Assembly (NCBI RefSeq): GCF_009557055.1 | Contig: NZ_CP045649.1 | Location: 1,773,501-1,837,500, forward strand | Source: Nocardioides sp. dk884 | Lineage (GTDB): Bacteria; Actinomycetota; Actinomycetes; Propionibacteriales; Nocardioidaceae | Reading direction: 5' to 3' | Length of the DNA stretch: 64,000 bases | Shown: positions 48,628 to 55,859 of the stretch, piece by piece | Position numbering within the stretch: position 1 is the first letter of the stretch | How the letters are laid out: every line of letters begins with the position of its first letter | Notes under the pieces: model-generated | Told to the model about the DNA's origin: nothing | Database searches by the model: none | The model's input: the letters and a program-made list of their open reading frames with translations, nothing else | Made by a program: the position numbers and the translations under genes

Positions 48628-49876
48628 GGTAGGTCGTGGCCTGCTCGACGATCCGGTCGCCGTGCAGCAGGTGGGCGGTGGTGGTGTGCTCGAACAGCTC
48701 GCCGGACTTGGCGTGGCGGAACCACACCAGGTCGCCGATCGCGAGGTGGTCGGCGCCGGGACCGGCCAGCGGCGTCTGCACCTCGCCGGCGCCCTCGAGG
48801 GGGAGCAGGTGCAGGCCGGCCGGGGCCCAGGGCAACGGCAGGCGGTCGGCGCCCGCCGGGCCCGACGCGACCAGCCCACCGCCGTGCACGGTGACCATCC
48901 CGCGGCCCGGCCGCCGGGTGACCGGGAGGCCGTAGAACGCCGCGGGGCGCGGGGAGAACGAGCGGTAGTGGTCGAAGAGGGTCGGCACCATCAGACCGGA
49001 GCCGGCACTGACCTCGGTGACGACGGGGTCCTGGGCGGAGTCCTCGATCGAGCCGGAGCCGCCGGCGTTCCACAGCTCGAGGCCGCCGAGCTCCGCCAGC
49101 GCATCGGCGATCGCCCGGCGCCGGGCGGTGATCTGCGAGGACGAGGCGGACTTCAGCCCGCGCACCACCAACGAGCGGGCGCGCCGGGTGGGCACGGCGT
49201 CGGGGAGCCCGGCCACCTGGCCCTCATAGGTCATCACGCCGACGAGGCGGAAGCCGTCGCGCGCCTGCACGGCGCGGGCCAGGTCGAGGACCTGGTCGGG
49301 GCTGTGCAGCGGCGAGCGCTTCGGCCCCACATGGGCGGGGCCGAGCCGCAGGCCCGCGTCGACGTCGATCGCGACCCGCACCGGCACGGCGTGGGAGCTG
49401 CGGACCGAGTCGATGACGGCGAGATGCTCGAAGGAGTCGACCATCACCGTGATCCGGTCGGCGGCGCGGGGAGAGGCGACCAGGCGGGCGAAGGCGTCGC
49501 GGTCGACGCTGGGGTAGGCGACCAGGAGGTCGTCGCTGACCCCGTGCTCCTCCAGCCAGAGCGCCTCGGCGAGGGTGAAGGCGAGCACGCCGTGGAACCC
49601 CGGTCGGGCCAGCACCCGCTCCAGCAGCGCCGGGACGCGCACGGACTTCGAGGCCACCCGGATCGGCACGCCCGCCGCGCGACGCACCAGGTCGTCGGCG
49701 TTGGCGTCGAACGCATCGAGGTCGACGACGACCAGCGGGGTGGCGAGCGGGGCGTCGTACGCCGCGACGGCGCGGTCCAGACGGCTCCAGAGCCGGTTGC
49801 GGGCGACCGGGCGGTACGCCGACCCCTCCTCGGGGCCGGTCCCGTCGTCGTCGGAGGCGGCGACGCCGTAGGACAT
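48605..49876 (-). CDS. PLP-dependent amino acid deaminase/aldolase (alanine racemase-like fold)
   Basis: Protein of 423 aa of the fold-type III D-threonine aldolase / D-serine dehydratase-like family. The PLP Lys lies in PIRVASKSVRVPALL after TPLVVVDLDAFDANADDLVR; barrel strands include VLAFTLAEALWL, VRVAIDVDAGLRLGPAHVG and LELWNAGGSGSIE (PLP phosphate binding). The C-terminal beta domain ends DHLAIGDLVWFRHAKSGELFE with HxxxC/D-like metal ligand replaced in part. Substrate unknown. ATG 49876 overlaps the next gene's stop (ATGA) and it is expected to be cotranscribed with the membrane protein gene upstream. Confidence 0.85.
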   Translation of the reverse strand: MSYGVAASDDDGTGPEEGSAYRPVARNRLWSRLDRAVAAYDAPLATPLVVVDLDAFDANADDLVRRAAGVPIRVASKSVRVPALLERVLARPGFHGVLAFTLAEALWLEEHGVSDDLLVAYPSVDRDAFARLVASPRAADRITVMVDSFEHLAVIDSVRSSHAVPVRVAIDVDAGLRLGPAHVGPKRSPLHSPDQVLDLARAVQARDGFRLVGVMTYEGQVAGLPDAVPTRRARSLVVRGLKSASSSQITARRRAIADALAELGGLELWNAGGSGSIEDSAQDPVVTEVSAGSGLMVPTLFDHYRSFSPRPAAFYGLPVTRRPGRGMVTVHGGGLVASGPAGADRLPLPWAPAGLHLLPLEGAGEVQTPLAGPGADHLAIGDLVWFRHAKSGELFEHTTTAHLLHGDRIVEQATTYRGHGLAF

Positions 49877-50328
49877 CAGGAGATCCCGCGCTTGCGCAGC
49901 ATCGCCTCGATCTCGTCGAGCTCCTTGTCGCCGGTGCCGCCGGGAGCGGCCTTCGTGCCCTTCTTCGCGCCCTTCGTCGTGCCGGGCAGCGCCTCGGAAC
50001 GCCGGCTCGCGCGGGTCGCCGGGCGGGCGTCGGTGCGGGCGTCGAGGAGCCCGGCCACCACGATCAACGCGACGCCGACCCCGGCCAGGACGACGCCGGC
50101 CCACACGGTCGGGCTGAACGCCAGGCGCACCGCCCAGTCCGAGACCGCATCGACGATGCGCGTGAACATCCGCAGCGTGTCGGTGAGATAGGCGGCCAGC
50201 GGAAGCAGCGTGATGCCGGCGCCGCGCAGGCCGGCGGCCAGCCCGCGGCGTCGGAACGCGAACCAGGTCCAGATGCCGGCGAGCAGCGTCAGTGTGAGCG
50301 TGAGTGCTGTCCAGGTGACGTCGTCCAC
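49876..50328 (-). CDS. Small membrane protein with basic cytoplasmic tail
   Basis: Protein of 150 aa with two to three hydrophobic segments (about 4-20, 32-50 and 75-97) and a Lys/Arg-rich tail (ATRASRRSEALPGTTKGAKK) ending in the helix ELDEIEAMLRKRGIS. No known family recognised. GTG 50328 begins VDDVTWTALTLTLTLLAG. The stop overlaps the start of the PLP enzyme gene, suggesting one operon. Confidence 0.65.
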   Translation of the reverse strand: MDDVTWTALTLTLTLLAGIWTWFAFRRRGLAAGLRGAGITLLPLAAYLTDTLRMFTRIVDAVSDWAVRLAFSPTVWAGVVLAGVGVALIVVAGLLDARTDARPATRASRRSEALPGTTKGAKKGTKAAPGGTGDKELDEIEAMLRKRGIS

Positions 50329-50397
50329 ACCACCAGCCTCCCACACGGGGTGATGCCCGGCGGGCCGCTGCTGGACCGGGTGCGCGAGACTGGGCAC

Positions 50398-50970
50398 ATG
50401 TCCGACCACGGCACCCACGGGGGTCACGCGCCCCACGGCCCGCGCCAGCTGCTCGGCCCGGCGTTCCCCGACGACACCGGCGCACAGGACCCGCGGCTCG
50501 CCGCCGCGCTGTCGGCGTACGCCGCGGGCACCGGCGAGCGGGTCGCGGTCCTGGCGGCGCTCGTGGGCACCCGGCTGCTGGTGCCGGTGGTCGCGGTGCT
50601 GGGCGAGGTCGAGGTCGGCGAGGACGGTCTCGCGCGCGAGAAGAGCAGCGACATGGCCGCGGTGCTGATGACCACCCCGGACGGTCGGCGCGGACTGCTC
50701 GCGTTCACCGGTACCGAGCCGCTGCGCACCTGGAACCCCGAGGCCCGCCCGGTGCCGGTCACCGCCCAGGCCGCAGCGCAGTCGGCGATCCAGGAGGAGG
50801 CCTCCGCGCTGGTCATCGACCTCGCCGGACCGGTCCGCCTGGTGGTGGAGGGCAACGACCTGCGCGCGGTGGCCCACGGATGGCGTCCCGCGGTCGTCGA
50901 CGGGGAGCCGGTCTGGCTGGCGCCCGCGCCCGAGACCGACGCCGGTTCCGACTCGCCCCAGCCGGACTAG
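50398..50970 (+). CDS. SseB-like protein
   Basis: Protein of 190 aa with the SseB fold: TGERVAVLAALVGTRLLVPVV, SDMAAVLMTTPDGRRGLLAFTG and WNPEARPVPVTAQAAAQSA. The His-rich start (MSDHGTHGGHAPHGPRQ) may bind metal. A homologue lies before infC in Streptomyces too. The function in actinobacteria is not known. ATG 50398 starts the family region; the frame extends to 50350 without support. Confidence 0.8.
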   Translation: MSDHGTHGGHAPHGPRQLLGPAFPDDTGAQDPRLAAALSAYAAGTGERVAVLAALVGTRLLVPVVAVLGEVEVGEDGLAREKSSDMAAVLMTTPDGRRGLLAFTGTEPLRTWNPEARPVPVTAQAAAQSAIQEEASALVIDLAGPVRLVVEGNDLRAVAHGWRPAVVDGEPVWLAPAPETDAGSDSPQPD

Positions 50971-50992
50971 CCAGTCGGACTAGCGAGCCGGA

Positions 50993-51023
50993 TTGGCCCT
51001 CGCGGGGAATCCTCGGCTAAGGT
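50993..51023 (+). promoter_or_regulatory. Candidate promoter of infC operon
   Basis: TTGGCC (50993-50998) and TAAGGT (51018-51023), with a 19-base spacer. The -10 equals that proposed for the pyr operon. A start near 51030 would give a leader of about 310 bases. Confidence 0.35.
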
Positions 51024-51159
51024 CTGGTGTTGACCGATCAGTTCCTCGTGCCCGCACGGTGGAACCGATCCGACAAGCGGAGTCGGCTCGTTCGTCTCCC
51101 ACCCGCATCGACCGCCCTCTCCGGAGGACAAGCACCACAGGTCGTCGGGTCCGGTCCTG

Positions 51160-51177
51160 AGATGTGGCCCCACGCGT
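51160..51177 (+). CDS. Possible leader peptide (MWPHA) before infC attenuator
   Basis: ATG-TGG-CCC-CAC-GCG-TGA forms a five-codon ORF 56 bases before the leader hairpin. It has no strong ribosome binding site. It is listed because short uORFs often accompany attenuators, not because of proof. Confidence 0.2.
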
Positions 51178-51233
51178 GACGTGTCGGTCCCGTCCCGGTG
51201 GTACGAACCCCTCCTGGGGGACGTGTCGAGACT

Positions 51234-51263
51234 GGCTTCCGCTTGTGACAGCGGAAGCCTTTT
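51234..51263 (+). terminator. Intrinsic terminator/attenuator in infC leader
   Basis: GGCTTCCGCT (51234-51243) pairs perfectly with AGCGGAAGCC (51250-51259), loop TGTGAC, followed by TTTT: one of the few textbook rho-independent structures in this GC-rich window. It lies inside the leader, 78 bases before the infC start, and would stop infC-rpmI-rplT transcription unless disrupted. Confidence 0.75.
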
Positions 51264-51341
51264 GTCGTTGTGGCCCTCCATGCCAGATGGGTGGCCAGCA
51301 GGCGGCGAGGACGTCCGGCCACAGCCCCATCAGGAGGACAC

Positions 51342-52025
51342 ATCAGCACCGAGCTTCGTATCAACGACCGGATCCGGGTTTCCGAGGTCCGCCTCGTTGG
51401 ACCCAATGGCGAGACCGTCGGCATCGTCCCGACGGCTGACGCGCTGCGCCTCGCGCAGGAGGCCGACCTCGACCTGGTCGAGGTCGCTCCCACTGCGCGC
51501 CCCCCGGTCTGCAAGCTCATGGACTACGGGAAGTTCAAGTACGAGAACGCCCAGAAGGCTCGTGAGGCGCGCCGCAACCAGACGAACGTGATCATCAAGG
51601 AGATGAAGCTTCGTCCCAAGATCGATGCGCACGACTACGAGACGAAGAAGGGCCACGTGGTCCGCTTCCTCAAGGCCGGCGACAAGGTCAAGATCACGAT
51701 CATGTTCCGTGGTCGCGAGCAGCACCGCCCCGAGCTGGGCTTCCGCCTGCTCCAGCGTCTGGCGGAGGACGTCGCCGACCTCGGCTTCGTCGAGTCCTCG
51801 CCGAAGCAGGACGGGCGCAACATGATCATGGTCCTGGGCCCGCACAAGAAGAAGGCCGACGCCAAGGTCGACATGCTGGCGGCCAAGGAGGCCAAGGCCT
51901 CCGAGCGTGCCGACGTCGAGGCCGCCGAGCGTGCCGAGCGCGACGCCGCCCACCTGGCCGGCCCGGTGGCGCAGAAGAAGGAGCGTGGCCGCTCCGAGAA
52001 CCTCGATCCTGAGATCGAGGCCTGA
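51342..52025 (+). CDS. infC: Translation initiation factor IF-3 (ATC start codon)
   Basis: IF-3 (227 aa) blocks 50S joining and checks start codon and initiator tRNA on the 30S subunit. N-terminal domain: [20 protein letters not shown], linker with [21 protein letters not shown]-terminal domain with [18 protein letters not shown] and [20 protein letters not shown]. An Ala/Lys-rich tail of about 50 residues follows. The family N-terminus begins at ATC 51342, since no ATG/GTG/TTG is at that place; AGGAGGA lies 3 bases upstream. ATC/ATT starts are known for infC and allow self-repression. Confidence 0.93.
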   Translation: MSTELRINDRIRVSEVRLVGPNGETVGIVPTADALRLAQEADLDLVEVAPTARPPVCKLMDYGKFKYENAQKAREARRNQTNVIIKEMKLRPKIDAHDYETKKGHVVRFLKAGDKVKITIMFRGREQHRPELGFRLLQRLAEDVADLGFVESSPKQDGRNMIMVLGPHKKKADAKVDMLAAKEAKASERADVEAAERAERDAAHLAGPVAQKKERGRSENLDPEIEA

Positions 52026-52107
52026 CCCGCAGATCGCACCCAGGCCCGGTCGAGCCCATCGGGACCTCGACCGGGGCGGTCCTGCAGCAACGAGAGAGAG
52101 ACAACTG

Positions 52108-52302
52108 ATGCCGAAGAACAAGAGCCACTCCGGTGCCGGCAAGCGCTTCCGCGTGACCGGCTCGGGCAAGATCCTTCGCGAGAAGGCCGGCAAGCGCCAC
52201 AACCTCGAGAAGAAGGCCTCCAAGGTCACGCGTCGCCTCACCGGCACCGTCGAGGTTGCCAAGGCCGACGTGCCCCGCGCGAAGAAGCTGCTCGGTCGCT
52301 GA
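52108..52302 (+). CDS. rpmI: 50S ribosomal protein L35
   Basis: L35 (64 aa): [20 protein letters not shown] then [16 protein letters not shown], the normal basic protein. It follows infC by 82 bases with GAGAGAGAG as ribosome binding site and precedes rplT, the standard order. Confidence 0.97.
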   Translation: MPKNKSHSGAGKRFRVTGSGKILREKAGKRHNLEKKASKVTRRLTGTVEVAKADVPRAKKLLGR

Positions 52303-52375
52303 CCCGACCGCATCACCCCTGGTCGACGTACCGACCTGAGCACCCCGAGACACTTGAGCACCAAGGAGTAAGACA

Positions 52376-52768
52376 GTGGCACGCGTCAAGCGGGCGGTAA
52401 ACGCCCAGAAGAAGCGCCGTACGACCCTCGAGCGCGCCAGCGGCTACCGCGGCCAGCGCTCGCGCCTGTACCGCAAGGCCAAGGAGCAGGTCACCCACTC
52501 GCTGGTCTACAGCTACAACGACCGGCGCAAGAACAAGGGCAACTTCCGTCGCCTGTGGATCCAGCGCATCAACGCGGCCGCTCGCGCGCAGGGCATGACC
52601 TACAACCGCTTCATCCAGGGCCTCGGCCTGGCCGGTGTCGAGGTCGACCGCAAGGTCCTCGCCGACCTCGCCGTCAACGACATCGCGGCGTTCAACGCGC
52701 TCGTCGAGGTCGCCAAGGCGGCCCTGCCCGAGGACGTCAACGCCCCCAAGGCGGAGGCCTCGGCCTGA
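52376..52768 (+). CDS. rplT: 50S ribosomal protein L20
   Basis: L20 (130 aa), essential for early 50S assembly and 23S binding. [36 protein letters not shown], and [20 protein letters not shown] are diagnostic. GTG 52376 follows AAGGAG. Its stop TGA overlaps the CTG start of the next gene. Confidence 0.97.
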   Translation: MARVKRAVNAQKKRRTTLERASGYRGQRSRLYRKAKEQVTHSLVYSYNDRRKNKGNFRRLWIQRINAAARAQGMTYNRFIQGLGLAGVEVDRKVLADLAVNDIAAFNALVEVAKAALPEDVNAPKAEASA

Positions 52769-53562
52769 ACACCCCGCTGAGCGCGGGCAACGCCCGCGTC
52801 AAGCTCGCACGCAAGCTCAGCCGCCGCTCGGAGCGATCCGAGCGGCGGCTGTTCCTTGCCGACGGCCCGAAGGCCGTCGAGGGCGCGCTCGGCGTCACCG
52901 GCTGCGTCACCGAGGTCTTCGCGACCCTCGCCGCCACGGAGCAGCACGCCGATCTGCTGGCCCTGGCCGAGACGGCCGGCGTCGCCTGGACGCTGGTGGA
53001 GGACCGCGCGCTCGCCTCGCTGAGCGACTCGGTGAGCCCGGCCGGTGTGGTGGCGGTCTGCCACCACCTGGACCGCCCGCTCGCCCACCTGCTGGACCGC
53101 CGGCCCGCCCTCGTGTCGATCTGCGCCGACGTGCGCGACCCCGGCAACGCGGGCAACGTCGTGCGCACCACCGACGCGGCGGGCGGTGACGCCGTCGTCC
53201 TGGCCGGCAGCTCGGTCGACCCGTACAACGCCAAGGCGGTGCGGGCGAGCGTCGGCAGCCTGTTCCACCTGCCGCTGGCCATCGAGCCCGACCCCGCCGC
53301 CGCGGTGCGTGCCGCGCAGGGTGCGGGCCTGGTCGTGCTCGCCGCCGACGGGGCGGGCGAGATCGACCTCTTCGACGCCGACGAGCTCCTGGCCGGGCCC
53401 ACCGCGTGGCTCTTCGGCAACGAGGCCTGGGGCCTGCCCGCCGAGCTCGCCGACCTCGCCGACCACCGGGTGCGGATCCCCCTGCTCGGCGGCGCCGAGA
53501 GTCTCAACCTCGCGACCGCCGCCGCGGTCTGCCTCTACGCCTCGGCGCGCGCCCGGCGCTGA
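52765..53562 (+). CDS. SpoU-family RNA 2'-O-methyltransferase (TsnR-like), CTG start
   Basis: SPOUT methyltransferase of 265 aa: an N-terminal substrate domain followed by the trefoil-knot domain with motif 1 [20 protein letters not shown], motif 2 [12 protein letters not shown] and motif 3 [19 protein letters not shown]. The usual neighbour of rplT is a 23S rRNA 2'-O-methyltransferase of TsnR type. No ATG/GTG/TTG lies at the beginning; CTG 52765 overlaps the rplT stop as CTGA and has GGAGG seven bases upstream, giving [21 protein letters not shown] strong hairpin (52819-52850) is inside the early coding region. The target nucleotide is not predictable. Confidence 0.82.
   Translation: MNTPLSAGNARVKLARKLSRRSERSERRLFLADGPKAVEGALGVTGCVTEVFATLAATEQHADLLALAETAGVAWTLVEDRALASLSDSVSPAGVVAVCHHLDRPLAHLLDRRPALVSICADVRDPGNAGNVVRTTDAAGGDAVVLAGSSVDPYNAKAVRASVGSLFHLPLAIEPDPAAAVRAAQGAGLVVLAADGAGEIDLFDADELLAGPTAWLFGNEAWGLPAELADLADHRVRIPLLGGAESLNLATAAAVCLYASARARR
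52819..52850 (+). repeat. 14-bp perfect inverted repeat with GCGA loop in spoU coding region
   Basis: AGCCGCCGCTCGGA (52819-52832) and TCCGAGCGGCGGCT (52837-52850) flank GCGA, a GNRA-type tetraloop. It starts 54 bases after the CTG start and encodes [11 protein letters not shown]. Confidence 0.8.
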
Positions 53563-53592
53563 CGCACGGCGCCGCGGCGCGGCGCCGTGCGT
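53562..53592 (+). terminator. Terminator hairpin after the SpoU gene
   Basis: ACGCACGGCGCCG (53562-53574) and CGGCGCCGTGCGT (53580-53592) form a perfect 13-bp stem with a five-base loop, starting at the last base of the stop codon. It abuts the proposed -10 (TAGGGT) of the kinase gene. Confidence 0.7.
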
Positions 53593-53597
53593 AGGGT
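53592..53597 (+). promoter_or_regulatory. Candidate -10 of the PAS kinase gene
   Basis: TAGGGT ends 7 bases before GTG 53605, the leaderless pattern. Confidence 0.35.
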
Positions 53598-53604
53598 GGC
53601 GGGC

Positions 53605-54654
53605 GTGAGCGCTCCCCTCTCGGCCCAGCAGCTGGCCGACCAGCTGCCGGACGCCGTGCTGGTCGCCGACGCCGACGGGGTGCTGACCCTCGTCTCCGCC
53701 CCCGCGGCGCGGATGCTCGGGACCGACCCGGCCAGTGCCTGCGGCCGCCCGCTGGTCGACGTACTGGCTCTGCGCGACCGCGACGGCCAGCGCTGGTACG
53801 ACGTGAACCGGCCCTACGACGGGCTCGCGACCCGCACCGGGGTGCCCGAGCAGTCCTGGCTGCTGCCGGACGGCACCGAGGTGCTGGTGACCGCCCGGAT
53901 CCACCGGCGGGCGCTCGACGAGCCGGTGTCCGGGGTCGTGGTGGGCATGCGGTCGGGGCGCGGGCGCGCCCGGCTGGACCGCGGGCGCTCGGACCTGGTG
54001 GCGACCGTCGCCCACGAGCTGCGATCCCCGCTGACCGGCGTCAAGGGGTTCGTGCAGGCGCTGCTGAACCGCTGGGACAAGCTGAACGATGAGCAGAAGA
54101 AGCTGATGCTGACCACCGTCAGCGCCGACGCGGACCGGCTGAGCCGGCTGATCGCGGAGCTGCTCGACGTCGCCCGCATCGACACCGGTCGCCTGCAGCT
54201 GCACCGCCGCCCGGCCGACGCCGGGCTGCTCGCGCGGCGCGTGGTCGACTCGGTCACGGCCGGCACCTCCCGCTCGGTCGATCTCGCGGTCGCCGCCGAC
54301 CTGCCGCAGATCGGCGCCGACCCCGACAAGTTCGTGCAGGTGCTCACCAACCTGGTCGAGAACGCCGTCCACCACGGCGCCGGGCAGGTGCGCGTCGCCC
54401 TGGCCACCCAGCCCGGGGACGCCGGCGGGGTGCTGATCACCGTGCAGGACGAGGGCGAGGGGATCCCCGCCGAGCTGCGCAGCCGGGCGTTCACGAAGTT
54501 CTGGCGCAACGGCGCCAGCGGGGGCTCGGGGCTCGGGCTCTACATCGTGCACGGCCTGGTGCGCGCCCACGGCGGCACCGTGAGGATCGAGGACGCCGAG
54601 GGCGGGGGAGCGCGGATCGTCGTCGCCTGGCCGGGCCCCGTGGACCCGGGCTGA
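53605..54654 (+). CDS. PAS-domain sensor histidine kinase (soluble)
   Basis: Protein of 349 aa with no membrane segments. PAS domain (about 5-115: QQLADQLPDAVLVADADGVL and the LPDGTEVLVTARIHRR end), then HisKA with VATVAHELRSPLTGVKGFVQ (phospho-His) and HATPase_c: NLVENAVHHGAG, VQDEGEGIP, and GGSGLGLYIVHGLVRAHGG. No adjacent response regulator. In Streptomyces a kinase of this kind also lies between the SpoU gene and pheS, so the position is conserved. GTG 53605 is preferred; GTG 53587 lies in the terminator. Confidence 0.9.
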   Translation: MSAPLSAQQLADQLPDAVLVADADGVLTLVSAPAARMLGTDPASACGRPLVDVLALRDRDGQRWYDVNRPYDGLATRTGVPEQSWLLPDGTEVLVTARIHRRALDEPVSGVVVGMRSGRGRARLDRGRSDLVATVAHELRSPLTGVKGFVQALLNRWDKLNDEQKKLMLTTVSADADRLSRLIAELLDVARIDTGRLQLHRRPADAGLLARRVVDSVTAGTSRSVDLAVAADLPQIGADPDKFVQVLTNLVENAVHHGAGQVRVALATQPGDAGGVLITVQDEGEGIPAELRSRAFTKFWRNGASGGSGLGLYIVHGLVRAHGGTVRIEDAEGGGARIVVAWPGPVDPG

Positions 54655-54752
54655 GCGAACAGGAGGTGAACCGGTTCGCGTGCGCGCCGCCGGGGTTCCT
54701 AGACTTGCTCAGGTTGCACGCGCCGCGTGCGCGCCGAGCTGGAAAGGCAGTC

Positions 54753-55859
54753 ATGTCGGGACCGAACACCGATTACGACCCCGTCGAGGTCACCCCGCTG
54801 AAGCCGGAGGAGGTCGAGGCCTCCCGGGACGCGGCGCTCGCCGCCATCGAGGCGGCCGGCGACCTCGAGCAGCTCAAGCAGGTGCGCATCGACCACACCG
54901 GCGACCGCTCGCCGCTGGCGCTGGCCAACCGCGAGATCGGCGCGCTGCCGCCGCAGGCCCGCAAGGAGGCCGGTCAGCGCATCGGCCAGGCCCGCGGCGC
55001 CGTCAACAAGGCGCTCGCGGCGCGCCAGGTCGTGCTGGAGGCCGAGCACGAGGCGCGGATGCTGGTCGAGGAGACCGTCGACGTCACGCTGCCCACCGAC
55101 CGCCAGCCGGCCGGCGCCCGGCACCCGCTGACGACCGGCGCCGAGCTGATCGCCGACATCTTCGTCGCGATGGGCTGGGAGGTCGCCGAGGGCCCGGTCA
55201 TCGAGGCCGAGTGGCTCAACTTCGACGCCTTGAACCTGGGCCCGGACCACCCGGCGCGCACCATGCAGGACACCTTCTGGACCGAGCCGGCCGACAACGG
55301 CATCGTGCTGCGCACCCAGACCTCGCCGGTCCAGGCGCGCACCATGCTCACCCGCAAGCCGCCGATCTACGTCGTGTGCCCGGGCCGGGTCTTCCGCACC
55401 GACGAGTACGACGCCACGCACAGCCCGATGTTCCACCAGGTCGAGGGGCTCGCCATCGACGAGGGCATCACCATGGCCCACCTGCGCGGCACCCTCGACC
55501 ACTTCGCCGCGGCGATGTTCGGCGAGGGCATCCGCACCCGCTTCCGCCCGTCGTACTTCCCCTTCACCGAGCCGTCGGCCGAGGTCGACCTCGTCTGCTT
55601 CGTGTGCCGCGGCACCGGTGAGCTGGACGGCGCCACCTGCCGCACCTGTCGCGGCGAGGCGTGGATCGAGTGGGGCGGCTGCGGCGTGGTCAACCCTCGG
55701 GTGCTCCAGGCCTGCGGCGTCGACCCGGAGCGCTACACCGGCTTCGCCTTCGGCATGGGCATCGACCGCACCCTGATGGTGCGACACGGCATCGCGGACC
55801 TGCGCGCGCTCTTCGAGGGCGACGTCCGCTTCACCTCGGCTTTCGGTACGGAGATCTGA
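54753..55859 (+). CDS. pheS: Phenylalanine-tRNA ligase alpha subunit
   Basis: PheS (368 aa) contains the catalytic class II domain of the heterotetrameric enzyme. An N-terminal coiled-coil tRNA arm (LEQLKQVRIDHTGDRSPLAL to VVLEAEHEARM) precedes motif 2 region FRTDEYDATHSPMFHQVEGL, the ATP site FRPSYFPFTEPSAEVD and motif 3 GFAFGMGIDRTLMVRHGI. Inserted Cys pairs CFVCRGTGELDGATC and CRTC may bind zinc. Upstream TAGACT (54705-54710) could be a -10. Its stop overlaps pheT by one base. Confidence 0.96.
   Translation: MSGPNTDYDPVEVTPLKPEEVEASRDAALAAIEAAGDLEQLKQVRIDHTGDRSPLALANREIGALPPQARKEAGQRIGQARGAVNKALAARQVVLEAEHEARMLVEETVDVTLPTDRQPAGARHPLTTGAELIADIFVAMGWEVAEGPVIEAEWLNFDALNLGPDHPARTMQDTFWTEPADNGIVLRTQTSPVQARTMLTRKPPIYVVCPGRVFRTDEYDATHSPMFHQVEGLAIDEGITMAHLRGTLDHFAAAMFGEGIRTRFRPSYFPFTEPSAEVDLVCFVCRGTGELDGATCRTCRGEAWIEWGGCGVVNPRVLQACGVDPERYTGFAFGMGIDRTLMVRHGIADLRALFEGDVRFTSAFGTEI

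Noticed and set aside
54655-54752. T-box leader before pheS
   Set aside because: The gap is too short and lacks the T-box sequence.
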